Positions 24,470-31,812 of a stretch of 31,812 bases of DNA are shown here, piece after piece. Position 1 is the first letter of the stretch. Every line of letters starts with the position of its first letter. The stretch lies in contig JBEKBO010000043.1 in assembly GCA_050015355.1 (NCBI GenBank), forward strand, positions 1 through 31,812, given 5' to 3'. The DNA comes from CAWBRT01 sp050015355. Lineage in GTDB: Bacteria > Acidobacteriota > Terriglobia > Terriglobales > Acidobacteriaceae. The notes under the pieces were generated by a model. It did no database searches. It was given only the letters and a program-made list of their open reading frames with translations, and was not told the DNA's origin. The position numbers and the translations under genes are program-made.

Positions 24470-25954
24470 TCACTCGTTCTCTGATTGCGCGGGGGGCTGA
24501 ATGTGCAGCCCGACCTCTACCAGAGCGGGTTTGATCTGTCTTTCTGCGACCCAGCTTTTTGTCAGTGTTTCAAATAGGACATTGGTAGGAAGCCCAATCT
24601 TGTACAGTAGCAATGCGTGGAACAAGTGGTCTAACGCTTCTGCTAAGCGGCTCGTCTCCTGGTGGAAGGCGCTATAGTCCATGTCACTGCGTGGGCCGCC
24701 TTCATGGGAGATGTCATTGCGCCGGTCGGCACAGGCTTTCGCGAACTTCTCGAGTTCACCCTTGGCAAACTGGATTGGTAGCTGGCGTAGACATTCAAGC
24801 AAACGCGCTTCGAGATTCGGTTCGTGCGCGCGTGCTAATCGTTTGCTGAGCCATTTCAGGTCCGAGCTATCTTCAGGCAGAAAACTGAGGATGCGCTGAA
24901 CGCGCTCTTTCGCCTGAACGACGCGAGGGGACGATTCTGATTCTTGCAGCCATCTGCGATGGAGCGCTTCCATACCAGAGCAAAGCGAGAAGAGGCGATC
25001 CTCTGAATAGACATGAGGATTGCGGAGCGAAGCGATGTACAAGTAGAAACCTGCGCCGAAGGCTTCGCTAGAGTCCAACCATCCTTGAAAGAGCTGGCCG
25101 AAATGCTCCCGGATCCGCTCAAAAGTAACCCAGCAAAAATAGCGATTGAGCGGCCGGCTGGTGGGCGCGTTCCGCTGAGAATAGATGGTCACCCACGAAT
25201 CGAATGGCTCCTCTTTCCGAACGAATGTCGGCCATACCAGACGATAGTACGTACCTAGTAAAAGGGCGAGGAGCTCTTCGATCTTTGTGAAGGTGTACTG
25301 CATCTGTTGACGATTTGCTGGAGTGTCTGGCCGAAAGATTATGTAGAGATACTGCTTGAATTCAGCACTTCGTCTCGGGTGATCGGTCAGACGGAATAGC
25401 GAGCTCCCAGTCGTCAGAGACTCGACCAAAAGCATCCCTCCCAACACAGGAAAACTGATGCGGTGTTCTTTATATGAGACCTGAACTCGAACTGTGTTGT
25501 CGTCATCCGCGTCCTGCCCGCTGACGACGATGCTGTCCAAATCAAGCCACTCCTCGAGACCCGTCATCTCGACACGAAGTTCTGTGAACTGACCTTGTTC
25601 GTAATCGTTAGGAAATGCGAACTGGCGCTTTGTGCAGTATTCTGCGGTGAACTCCTGGCTTTGTGGTGCCTCATCAGAAAACGAGAAATCGGTACGTTCC
25701 AGATCTTCGAGCAGGACATAATCGCCAGGTGTGTCTAGAAGCCCAGCGATACGACGTGATGGGGGAAAGGAACGCGGTTTGGTCCAGTCGGTATGTTCGT
25801 CATTCCCGCAGAGCGGTCCGTCTGTCTGAAGCGTGGTCCGGCCATCGTCTGTGATCGTAAGCAAGCCAGGAACCGCAGCCTCTTTGGAGCGCGCTGGTAG
25901 ATCCGATTCATTGAACCACCAGAAGAAACCCCGCTGCTCAAGTATGTTGGCCAT
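24470..25954 (-). CDS. apeA: ApeA-like HEPN domain anti-phage protein
   Basis: A 494-aa protein resembling ApeA, a single-gene HEPN anti-phage system. The N-terminal part fits the ApeA N-terminal domain pattern: RGFFWWFNESDLP, GLLTITDDG, then RRIAGLLDTPGDYVLLEDL, and later FTELRVEMTGLEEWLDLDS. The C-terminal helical part (from about residue 330, CSGMEALHRRW) contains the HEPN RNase motif R-x4-H as RNDISH near residues 412-417, in ADRRNDISHEGG. Active HEPN proteins cut RNA, so a role in abortive infection is expected. The start ATG at 25954 has only a weak GGAA-type ribosome binding site. It stands alone, with palindrome clusters on both sides. The domain match is from memory of the family, not a search. 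Confidence 0.75.
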   Translation of the reverse strand: MANILEQRGFFWWFNESDLPARSKEAAVPGLLTITDDGRTTLQTDGPLCGNDEHTDWTKPRSFPPSRRIAGLLDTPGDYVLLEDLERTDFSFSDEAPQSQEFTAEYCTKRQFAFPNDYEQGQFTELRVEMTGLEEWLDLDSIVVSGQDADDDNTVRVQVSYKEHRISFPVLGGMLLVESLTTGSSLFRLTDHPRRSAEFKQYLYIIFRPDTPANRQQMQYTFTKIEELLALLLGTYYRLVWPTFVRKEEPFDSWVTIYSQRNAPTSRPLNRYFCWVTFERIREHFGQLFQGWLDSSEAFGAGFYLYIASLRNPHVYSEDRLFSLCSGMEALHRRWLQESESSPRVVQAKERVQRILSFLPEDSSDLKWLSKRLARAHEPNLEARLLECLRQLPIQFAKGELEKFAKACADRRNDISHEGGPRSDMDYSAFHQETSRLAEALDHLFHALLLYKIGLPTNVLFETLTKSWVAERQIKPALVEVGLHIQPPAQSENE

Positions 25955-26470
25955 GTTTCATTCCGATTCATGAAGCTGAGTTTATTGCGTCGCCTCATCA
26001 ATGAGCTTTAGTAGCGTTTCTATTACATCCGCAGTTTGAATTGTCTTCAGGAAATGTTAGCGCGCGATCGAACTGCTTGCGAGCAGAAATAACTGAGGCT
26101 GCTCGACGGAATAGGGATGAAGGTTGACGGCCACTCGGGAGTTGGTTCGCCAGTTCCCTGGGCATACCGGTACCGAAAAGTTGGCGTGTGGCGAGGTTGT
26201 CCCGACGGCTCTGCGCTGTTCTGGACGGCTGGCGTGCAATCCCAAAATTGGTGATTCGAACGGCCGAACTTTGGCGAAAAGTTGTCCAGGTGCCTGGACT
26301 TCGGAGGACAGCCTTCCAGATCCGACCGCCAAATGAGTGGCTGGACGTTGGATTCCCTCCGGTATGACCTGGCATGTACTCCGTGCTCGCGCGCTCGCGA
26401 ATTTGGATCACGTTTTTTGAGCACAGTTTTTTGGTCACGATTTTGAAGTCAGTTTTTTATCTGGTTTTGG
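25955..26470. other. Intergenic stretch with a palindrome and phased T-tracts
   Basis: No gene is convincing here. A palindrome copy, TGTCCAGG-TG-CCTGGACT, lies at 26283-26300. T-tracts begin at 26413, 26427, 26441, 26453 and 26465, giving spacings of 14, 14, 12 and 12 bp inside a degenerate repeat of the type TCACG/GTCAG-TTTTTT-G. The overlapping frames on both strands show no motif. Confidence 0.55.
26283..26300. repeat. 18-bp palindromic repeat, single copy
   Basis: TGTCCAGG-TG-CCTGGACT, differing from the consensus only in the first base. It lies about 330 bp upstream of the ApeA-like start codon, so this gene has family members on both flanks. Confidence 0.8.
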
Positions 26471-26793
26471 GGGTCGCTTTCCAACCCGCCTGCCAGGTGG
26501 CGCAGCAATGGGTCTTGCGTCAAAGCCGCTGGCCGGCCGGAGCACTTGACAGGCAAGCGCTTGAAATCATAGGCGTTAACACTGGAATACTCTCGATCTA
26601 GTTGTTCTTGTAGGGTCATTTTCCTGTGCCCTTCCGCCTCGCTACTGGCACGTCTATGAACCCGCTAGCAGCACATTTAATTAATATTTGTTGCCTATCT
26701 AGTAACGCAAAAGGTGACTCTGAAAGCAGCAAAAAGCAGGTTTTTGGTGGGGCTGAATGCAGGAAAATGGGCGCAAAAGGGAGGACTAAAGGT

Positions 26794-26805
26794 CGCTTTA
26801 AAGCG
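26794..26805. repeat. 12-bp perfect palindrome
   Basis: CGCTTTAAAGCG is its own reverse complement and lies in the long non-coding stretch 26470-26870. It may be a hairpin or a binding site; nothing in the context decides. Confidence 0.35.
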
Positions 26806-26870
26806 CCTTTTGGGCGGCTCTAAAGTGCATTTAAATCCGCAATCGCTACTTCAATCCCCGGTGGTGCTTC

Positions 26871-26924
26871 AGTCCAGGTGCCTGGACTCCGGGCCGGGGT
26901 TGGTGCAGTCCAGGTGCCTGGACT
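26871..26924. repeat. Two tandem palindromic repeats
   Basis: Two identical copies of AGTCCAGGTGCCTGGACT at 26871-26888 and 26907-26924, separated by 18 bp. They directly precede a truncated gene end at 26928, as if the repeat insertion or a recombination at the repeats removed the rest of that gene. Confidence 0.85.
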
Positions 26925-26927
26925 CCC

Positions 26928-27059
26928 GAGAAACTAACCGCGCTCGTCGCCTCCGGCCTCGCCGACAGATTCCAGCGATTCAAGGACGCAACTATCGGCG
27001 CGATCCTGAAGAAGGCCGCCCGGCCAACGCGGGCGGTTGATAAACCCCGCCGGCGTTGA
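26928..27059 (+). pseudogene. C-terminal remnant of an unidentified gene
   Basis: An open frame beginning right after the palindrome pair reads EKLTALVASGLADRFQRFKD, then IGAILKKAARP and ends in KPRRR and TGA (27057-27059). It has protein-like composition and a basic tail but no start codon. The sharp boundary at the repeat suggests truncation by it. The family is unknown. Confidence 0.45.
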
Positions 27060-27201
27060 TCGTCTGTATTTGTTCCCGTAAAAACAACCGGCGCACATAT
27101 CGACAATCGACGCCTACTCGACCTTGGCCGAGCCTAAAAGAGCCCCGGCGCCGGGTGCCGCTAAGCCCTGGCGGAATCCCGCACTTATAGGAAAATAGGT
27201 C

Positions 27202-27582
27202 ATGCCTAACGTACGAATAGACAAATGGCTCTGGGCCGCCAGGTTCTTTAAGACGCGCGCATTGGCTGCACGAGCATGTGAACTCGGCAGGATTCAATCC
27301 AACGGGCAGCAAGCCAAGGCTGCGCGCGAAGTCCGGGTTGGCGACGTGTTGCGAGTGACGAACGAAGGCGGCGATTTTCAGGTAGAGGTCCTGCTTCTCA
27401 GCGAGGCGCGCGGCCCGGCCGCTGTTGCACAAACGCTATATCGCGAGACAGAGGCGAGTCGTGAATTGCGCCAGAAGCTGACAGAACAGCGCAAATCTAT
27501 GATGAATTTCATTCCGGCACCGGAAGGCAGACCATCAAAACGCGACCGACGCAAAATCATCCAATTCCGGGGTAGAGCGTGA
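27202..27582 (+). CDS. hslR: RNA-binding S4 domain protein (HslR-like, heat-shock protein 15)
   Basis: A 126-aa protein with an N-terminal S4 RNA-binding domain: VRIDKWLWAARFFKTRALAA, then ACELGRIQSNGQQAKAAREV and RVGDVLRVT. The C-terminal tail is basic (RPSKRDRRKIIQFRGRA). HslR (Hsp15) binds 50S subunits carrying stalled peptidyl-tRNA and helps ribosome recycling under heat stress. An AGGAAAATAGG-type site precedes the ATG at 27202. The size is standard. It lies on the opposite strand, convergent to the NO reductase gene, so it is unlikely to be part of that operon. Confidence 0.9.
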   Translation: MPNVRIDKWLWAARFFKTRALAARACELGRIQSNGQQAKAAREVRVGDVLRVTNEGGDFQVEVLLLSEARGPAAVAQTLYRETEASRELRQKLTEQRKSMMNFIPAPEGRPSKRDRRKIIQFRGRA

Positions 27583-27806
27583 GCTCTGCACCAATTGTCG
27601 GATATCACGCAGCATTCCCGGAAGTCGTTTTCAACTTCCAGATATCCGACCACTCGCCCCGAACCACACGTCTGGTTTCCCAGAACGCGAGCACAGGCCT
27701 GTGGCATGCTAGTTCTCCAGCGCTCACATTGCCGGCTCGTGCAAAGCATCCGGTCCGGACAGTATTCTGGCTTCGCGGCACCCCGGGATCCAGTGCGGTA
27801 CAACCA
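27583..27806. other. Convergent intergenic gap
   Basis: About 220 bases between the ends of hslR and the NO reductase gene. Overlapping frames exist on both strands but none is convincing. No clear terminator hairpin with a T-run was recognised. Confidence 0.4.
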
Positions 27807-30113
27807 TTACGCCGTGGGAGAGAGATCCCTTTTCCACACACTTCGCAGCGCGCCGAGCGTGATGGGCAGGGCCCCGGCGAAGAGGAAGACTAAATCCCCC
27901 ACCATGCGCAACCATTCCAGCTTGTGGTAGGTGCCGCCCATTAGGAATGTCAGGCGGCGCGCATGCCAATACCCGTTGGCGATGGAATCCCAGAGCTGGA
28001 TTACTCCTCCGGGAAACAGATCCAGGATGATCATGAGCGCGAGGCCCACATTTGCACCCCAGAATCCCACCCGGACAAATTTCTCCGTTCCCTTCCATAC
28101 GGTGTCGGATTGCATAGCCCTCAAGCAAAAGACGAGGACTGCCAATGCCAACATCCCAAAGACACCAAACAGTGCGGCGTGTCCGTGATTGGGGGTGAGC
28201 GAGGTGCCCACCTCGAAGTAGGACACGATCGGCAGGTTAATCAGGAAACCAAAGATCCCTGCGCCGACGAAGTTCCAGACACCCACGGCCATGAGGAAGT
28301 AGATGGACCATTTCTGGCCCCAAGCCAGATCATGGTCGCACGCGGAACACTGCGCCTTCCTCAGCTTGATGAAATCCCAGGCGTCCAGAGTCAGAAGCGT
28401 TAGAGGTACAACTTCCAGGGCGGAGAAGCATGCCGCAAGGCCCATGTTGAGCGTTCCCTGGCCTGTGAAGTACCAATGATGGCCCGTGCCGATGATCCCC
28501 CCGCTTAGATACAGGATGGCATCCAGGTAGATCAGGCGCGTGGCGGTCTTGGTGCTGACTATGCCCAGCTGGTGGAACATGATCGCCACCAGCACCGTCG
28601 CGAAGAGTTCGAAGAATCCCTCCACCCAAAGATGGATGATCCAGAAGCGCCAGTTGTCGATGACGGCGAAGTTGGTGTGAGGTCCATAGAAAAGGGCGGG
28701 CAGGTAGAAGAGAGGGATGGCTACGGCCGCGTACAGAAAGAGTGAGGATAGTTCGCGCTTGTCAGGGCTCTTGAATGCGGGCTTAAGCGCCCGAAACATC
28801 AGAAACAGCCAGAAGAGAAGGCCGGCTGCCAACAGTAATTGCCAGAACCGCCCGAGGTCCAGGTACTCGGAACCCTGGTGACCGAACCAGAACCAGAGCT
28901 GCCCCAGCTTGTCGTTGATGCCGAGGGCCTCGCCTGCCAAGCTGCCGACGACGACCACCACCAGCGCCCCGAGGAGCGCGTAGACGCCGGTCCTCTGGTG
29001 TCTGGGCTCCCCGCCGCCCACCCACGACGCCAGGAAAAGGCCGCCGCCCACCCAAGCCGTCGCGATCCAGAAGATGGCGAGTTGGAGGTGCCAGGTGCGC
29101 GCTAGGTTGTAGGGCAGCCAACGGGCGATGTCGAGCCCGTAAAAGGCTCCGGGCTCCACCCGATAGTGGGCGAGCACGCCTCCCAGAAATGATTGTGCCA
29201 GGAACAGGAGGGCCACGATGCCGAAGAACCATCCTGTAGCCCACTGGCTGGGCGTGAGCTTCAAAGCGAGGGGAGCAGAGTGCATAATATGGGAGCCAGC
29301 GCCCTCGCCCTTCCAGCCCAAGTAGTCAAACTTGCCGACGACGAAGAGGATCAAACCCAGCCCTGACAGGAGGGTGATGAGACTCAAGGCGCTCCAAACA
29401 TAGGCCTCGGTGGAGGGCCGGTTTCCCGCGATGGGTTCGTAGGGCCAGTTGTTGGTGTAAGAGTAATCCTTCCCAGGGCGATTAGCCGTTGTGGCCCAAG
29501 CCGCCCAAGCGAAATAGGCGGTCAGAGCTTTAAGCTCCCCGGGGTCCTGAATATAGTTGGCTGGTAGCCCGGGAGCGGCGTCCTTCCTGGTGAAGTATTC
29601 CCTCCATTCGGGAAGCTGTGTGCGGTAGGCAGCCACCTCGCCTGGCGAGAGTCGGAGAGTTCGCGAGGCAGGTTCGTACCGGTTTTCTTTGAGCACCGTC
29701 ACCGTCCGCGCGGATGCGATGCTTTGCTCGTCCGGCGAGAGCTGCGCAAAGAGTTTGCCGTACTTCTCGACGGCGATCGTGTCCAGGGTTATCTCGCCGA
29801 GCCTGTGCAGGTACTCCGCACTGTAATCAGGACCAAGGTAAGCCCCGTGGCCCCACAGGCTCCCGTGCTCCATGAGACCGTACTTGAGGAAGACCTCCTG
29901 GCCCATTTGGATGTCGGCTCCGGTGAACACCACAGTACCCGTGATATCCACGGCCCGCTCTGGGATCGGGGGAGCGTTCGTGTAGGTCAGAACAGTGACC
30001 AAGGATAGAACCGAGAAGCCAGCGATCATTACGAGGATGACCGAGTGTCTCCACCACGGAGAGAGACTCGTAGGCTCGGCAGGCGTGTTGATCTCAGCAG
30101 ACGTGTCGATCAT
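27807..30113 (-). CDS. norZ: Quinol-dependent nitric oxide reductase (qNOR type)
   Basis: A 768-aa integral membrane protein of the heme-copper oxidase superfamily that reduces NO to N2O using quinol. The first membrane segment follows a short cytoplasmic tail (about 25-45), then comes the large periplasmic part (GTVVFTGADIQMGQEVFLKY) with no CXXCH heme-c motif, which points to the quinol type rather than cNOR. The catalytic part shows RTWHLQLAIFWIATAWVGGG, HLWVEGFFELFATVLVAIMF followed by HQL, GTGHHWYFTG (tandem His) and PNHGHAALFGVF. The start ATG at 30113 is chosen for the AAGGTGG site 6 nt upstream; a longer frame begins at 30266 inside the hemerythrin gene. It is last in a three-gene operon. 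No signs of truncation. Confidence 0.92.
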   Translation of the reverse strand: MIDTSAEINTPAEPTSLSPWWRHSVILVMIAGFSVLSLVTVLTYTNAPPIPERAVDITGTVVFTGADIQMGQEVFLKYGLMEHGSLWGHGAYLGPDYSAEYLHRLGEITLDTIAVEKYGKLFAQLSPDEQSIASARTVTVLKENRYEPASRTLRLSPGEVAAYRTQLPEWREYFTRKDAAPGLPANYIQDPGELKALTAYFAWAAWATTANRPGKDYSYTNNWPYEPIAGNRPSTEAYVWSALSLITLLSGLGLILFVVGKFDYLGWKGEGAGSHIMHSAPLALKLTPSQWATGWFFGIVALLFLAQSFLGGVLAHYRVEPGAFYGLDIARWLPYNLARTWHLQLAIFWIATAWVGGGLFLASWVGGGEPRHQRTGVYALLGALVVVVVGSLAGEALGINDKLGQLWFWFGHQGSEYLDLGRFWQLLLAAGLLFWLFLMFRALKPAFKSPDKRELSSLFLYAAVAIPLFYLPALFYGPHTNFAVIDNWRFWIIHLWVEGFFELFATVLVAIMFHQLGIVSTKTATRLIYLDAILYLSGGIIGTGHHWYFTGQGTLNMGLAACFSALEVVPLTLLTLDAWDFIKLRKAQCSACDHDLAWGQKWSIYFLMAVGVWNFVGAGIFGFLINLPIVSYFEVGTSLTPNHGHAALFGVFGMLALAVLVFCLRAMQSDTVWKGTEKFVRVGFWGANVGLALMIILDLFPGGVIQLWDSIANGYWHARRLTFLMGGTYHKLEWLRMVGDLVFLFAGALPITLGALRSVWKRDLSPTA

Positions 30114-30159
30114 GATATGCCACCTTATAATTACTACCAGGATTTCCAGAGGGCCAGTC

Positions 30160-30738
30160 CTACTTGAGTGATGAATCGATTCCGGATACCTTCCGTTCGA
30201 GTTCCGCAACCACCTTATCGAACCCCTCGAGCACATCGAGCCCAAGTTCGCACTCGACCGTCGCAAACTTGTCCCTCAGCTCTTGTTGGTCTTCCGGAGT
30301 GAGAACCTTGCCAGCCAGCGGGAATAGCAGGTAGTCCTCTTTCCAAATGTGACTAGGATAGAAGACCACCAGCGCGCGCAGGGTTTTAACGAGGTTCTCT
30401 TGCGCGAGAGGTTCTCCCACGGCGTAACCGTGGATAGCATCGGCCAACTCTCCAACCATCACCCGTCCTTTTTGATGCTCCATGGTCAAGCCGCCTATTG
30501 GACAGCCGTGTGACGGCACCCCGCGGCGTATCAGGGTCGGGAACAGGAAATTCTCTTCTTTACCGTGGTGGCAGCGGTCGGCAAACGTGCGCAGGAACAC
30601 CACGATACTCTCCAGGAGCGAAACATCCACCGCTTCGCCACCTTCAAGCTGGTCTGCCAGGACCGACATGCCAGCCACCATCTTTTGCATAACTCGATGT
30701 TCGGCCTCCAGCTCTTCAATCGGCGTTGCCTTGTTCAT
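30160..30738 (-). CDS. Hemerythrin-like domain protein
   Basis: A 192-aa four-helix hemerythrin-type protein that probably binds a diiron centre and NO or O2. Ligand-like residues occur in order: LEAEHRVM, CHHGKEENFLFP, MEHQKGR and HIWKEDYLLFP, the H-HxxxE-H-HxxxxD pattern. A GAGGG site about 7 nt before the ATG at 30738 supports the start. The stop is 46 bp before the NO reductase start, so they are co-transcribed. In such operons hemerythrins often deliver iron to, or shield, NO-damaged iron-sulfur proteins (RIC/YtfE-like repair), which is an inference from context. Confidence 0.88.
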   Translation of the reverse strand: MNKATPIEELEAEHRVMQKMVAGMSVLADQLEGGEAVDVSLLESIVVFLRTFADRCHHGKEENFLFPTLIRRGVPSHGCPIGGLTMEHQKGRVMVGELADAIHGYAVGEPLAQENLVKTLRALVVFYPSHIWKEDYLLFPLAGKVLTPEDQQELRDKFATVECELGLDVLEGFDKVVAELERKVSGIDSSLK

Positions 30739-30748
30739 TTGATTTCCC

Positions 30749-30760
30749 TCACGATCGTGA
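30749..30760. promoter_or_regulatory. 12-bp perfect palindrome before the hemerythrin gene
   Basis: TCACGATCGTGA is its own reverse complement and ends just 11 nt before the hemerythrin start, overlapping the spacer between it and the ABM-like gene and touching the ribosome binding site. It could be an operator for a regulator that separately tunes the second gene, or an mRNA hairpin near the start. No regulator for it is seen in the window. Confidence 0.4.
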
Positions 30761-30807
30761 ACAGAAGCTCACTGTCCGCCAGTGCCTCGATGTCATGCAT
30801 AACTGTC

Positions 30808-31098
30808 TTATCCCTCGACTACTTCGTAAAACTTGGGCGTAGGTTTGCCATCAAACAGTGGTCTCACCTGCTCGCCTGCTTTATCGTGGATAGAACTGCT
30901 ATGCATCGCCTGGAAGGCCGCTTGATTTTCAAATTCAACTATAGCCGCGTAGTTTCCACCTTCTACAGGCTTCAGAAGCTTTCTGCTTATGAAGCCCTTA
31001 AAATTAGAGAACGTCTGGTTTGACGAGGCAAACCATTGTTGAAAGTCAGCAACCTTGCCATCTTTAATGGATGGAAAAGAAATAATCACTATAAACAT
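30808..31098 (-). CDS. Antibiotic biosynthesis monooxygenase (ABM)-like small protein
   Basis: A 96-aa protein of the dimeric alpha-beta barrel (ABM) type: MFIVIISFPSIKDGK, then FQQWFASSNQTFSNFKGFIS and GGNYAAIVEFENQAAFQAMH. Related proteins include heme-degrading monooxygenases. The start at 31098 is chosen because GGAGG lies 6-7 nt upstream; a longer frame begins at 31125 with an unlikely leader. It is the first gene of the operon (69 bp before the hemerythrin gene). A heme- or NO-related protective role fits the operon but is inferred. Confidence 0.8.
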   Translation of the reverse strand: MFIVIISFPSIKDGKVADFQQWFASSNQTFSNFKGFISRKLLKPVEGGNYAAIVEFENQAAFQAMHSSSIHDKAGEQVRPLFDGKPTPKFYEVVEG

Positions 31099-31471
31099 AA
31101 GACACCTCCGTATATTTGCGTCCACTCACTTTCGAGGTTACGCACAGAGATTGGCTACGTAGATGACTTTAGTCACACCGGTGCGTACTGCCCTGAACAT
31201 CCAGTTACCCAACGAGAATTCTCAAGTATTTAGGTTATCCTGCCTGAATCACAAGCTGACCGAATCCCGCCACTTCTGAACAGTACAGAGGCTGTCTGAC
31301 CGTCTTGTGTGCTTCTCGCATGAGCAAATCTGCTGAGGCGGGCCCGAAGCCTTATTCTGGGAAGTCAGCCGTGAGTCCGTTGGTGAGTCACGGACTACTC
31401 GCAAATTGGCGATTTCGAGCCGCGAACTTCAACGAGAACTTGTCCAGGCACCTGGACTCCAGTTTGAGTGG
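31099..31471. other. Upstream region of the NO operon, with an inverted repeat and a palindrome
   Basis: About 370 bases without a convincing gene. TGACT-TT-AGTCA (31164-31175) is a small inverted repeat 66 bp upstream of the operon's first start and a possible operator. A palindrome copy lies at 31441-31458. Confidence 0.5.
31441..31458. repeat. 18-bp palindromic repeat, rightmost copy
   Basis: TGTCCAGG-CA-CCTGGACT lies 13 bp from the end of the resolvase remnant. It is the twelfth and last family member seen in the window. Confidence 0.8.
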
Positions 31472-31770
31472 CTATTGCGGCTTCGTGCTGTTGGATGCTT
31501 GCATGTTGCTCGCAGAGCAAAGCGTACGGAACACGGTTCCGACTGACAGGCCAGTTTCCTTCGAGATTGCCGCAAACGAGGCACCTTTGTCCCGAAGCTT
31601 CGACAGACGCCCGGCATCGACTTCGACCCGCGGCCGACCAAATTTCACGCCACGCCGGCGCGCCGCCTGTTGACCAGATTCACCCGGTCCGTGATCAGGC
31701 TGCGCTCGAATTCCGCGATCGATGCGAAAATGCCGAAGGTTATCCGCCAGACGCCCCAGGGCCAGTCGCC
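31472..31770 (-). pseudogene. Serine resolvase remnant, frameshifted
   Basis: The end of a small serine recombinase/invertase. One frame gives RRGVKFGRPRVEVDAGRLSK followed by the helix-turn-helix GASFAAISKETGLSVGTVFR. The preceding part needs another frame: GIFASIAEFERSLITDRVNL, characteristic of the resolvase catalytic domain's long helix. A third shift is hinted near LALGRL. The nucleophile serine part would lie beyond the right edge or be lost. The gene is inactive as it stands. With the tRNA-Thr scar it shows that the right part of the window has a history of mobility. Confidence 0.75.
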
Positions 31771-31812
31771 TAACCAAAGCGTGCGATTACATCTTCGCTT
31801 GGATCAATCCCA

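Noticed and set aside
26714..27040. A 108-aa plus-strand frame spanning the palindrome pair
   Set aside because: It translates the palindromes as protein (QSRCLDS twice) and differs from the frame of the more credible gene remnant at 26928-27059.
30114..30266. A longer NO reductase N-terminus
   Set aside because: It would overlap the end of the hemerythrin gene and has no membrane or signal features; the 30113 start has a good ribosome binding site.

Overview
This 31.8-kb window is bacterial chromosomal DNA, probably from an Acidobacteriota (Terriglobia-like) organism. That assignment is an inference. It rests on the moderately high G+C, the style of the intergenic inverted repeats (for example around 9568-9707 and 17587-17766), a MerR/TPR hybrid protein, and the lysC-dapB-dapA arrangement. 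No rRNA gene and no complete tRNA gene was seen.

Region 1 (1-4.9 kb) is mobile DNA. A tyrosine integrase (977-2206, minus) is followed by candidate arm-type repeats and a 47-bp 3' piece of a tRNA-Arg(ACG) gene (2403-2449), which is an attachment site. Beyond it lies a second element: a large serine recombinase whose C-terminal tail is read antisense through the tRNA piece, a small basic protein overlapping it by 4 nt, and a zinc-ribbon/HUH Rep-like protein. The Rep frame runs, without a start codon, into a truncated and frameshifted lysR gene.

Region 2 (4.9-7.0 kb) is a decaying catabolic locus. It holds the lysR remnant, a divergent iron-type alcohol dehydrogenase broken at an A7 run, an MFS transporter tail and an alpha/beta-hydrolase tail.

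Region 3 (7.2-15.8 kb) is mostly housekeeping: a GT4 glycosyltransferase, dapA, dapB and lysC of the lysine pathway (all minus), a MerR-like/TPR protein, a small Cys/His protein and a broken ferritin-like gene. Repeats fill the gaps.

Region 4 (14.6-20.35 kb) looks like a sugar-acid (aldonate) catabolism locus. An enolase-superfamily dehydratase and a LarA-like (nickel-pincer isomerase family) protein are divergent, followed by a 2-hydroxyacid dehydrogenase and a gluconokinase that form a two-gene minus-strand operon.

Region 5 (20.5-31.8 kb) begins at a second tRNA 3' fragment, tRNA-Thr(CGT), on the minus strand. To its right I found 12 copies of an 18-bp palindrome (AGTCCAGGNNCCTGGACT type) and none to its left. 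This part carries an uncharacterised 580-aa protein with a GNAT-like patch, an aldo/keto reductase, an ApeA-like HEPN anti-phage candidate in palindrome-rich flanks, hslR, a three-gene nitric-oxide detoxification operon (ABM-like protein, hemerythrin, quinol-type NO reductase) and a frameshifted serine-resolvase remnant at the right edge.
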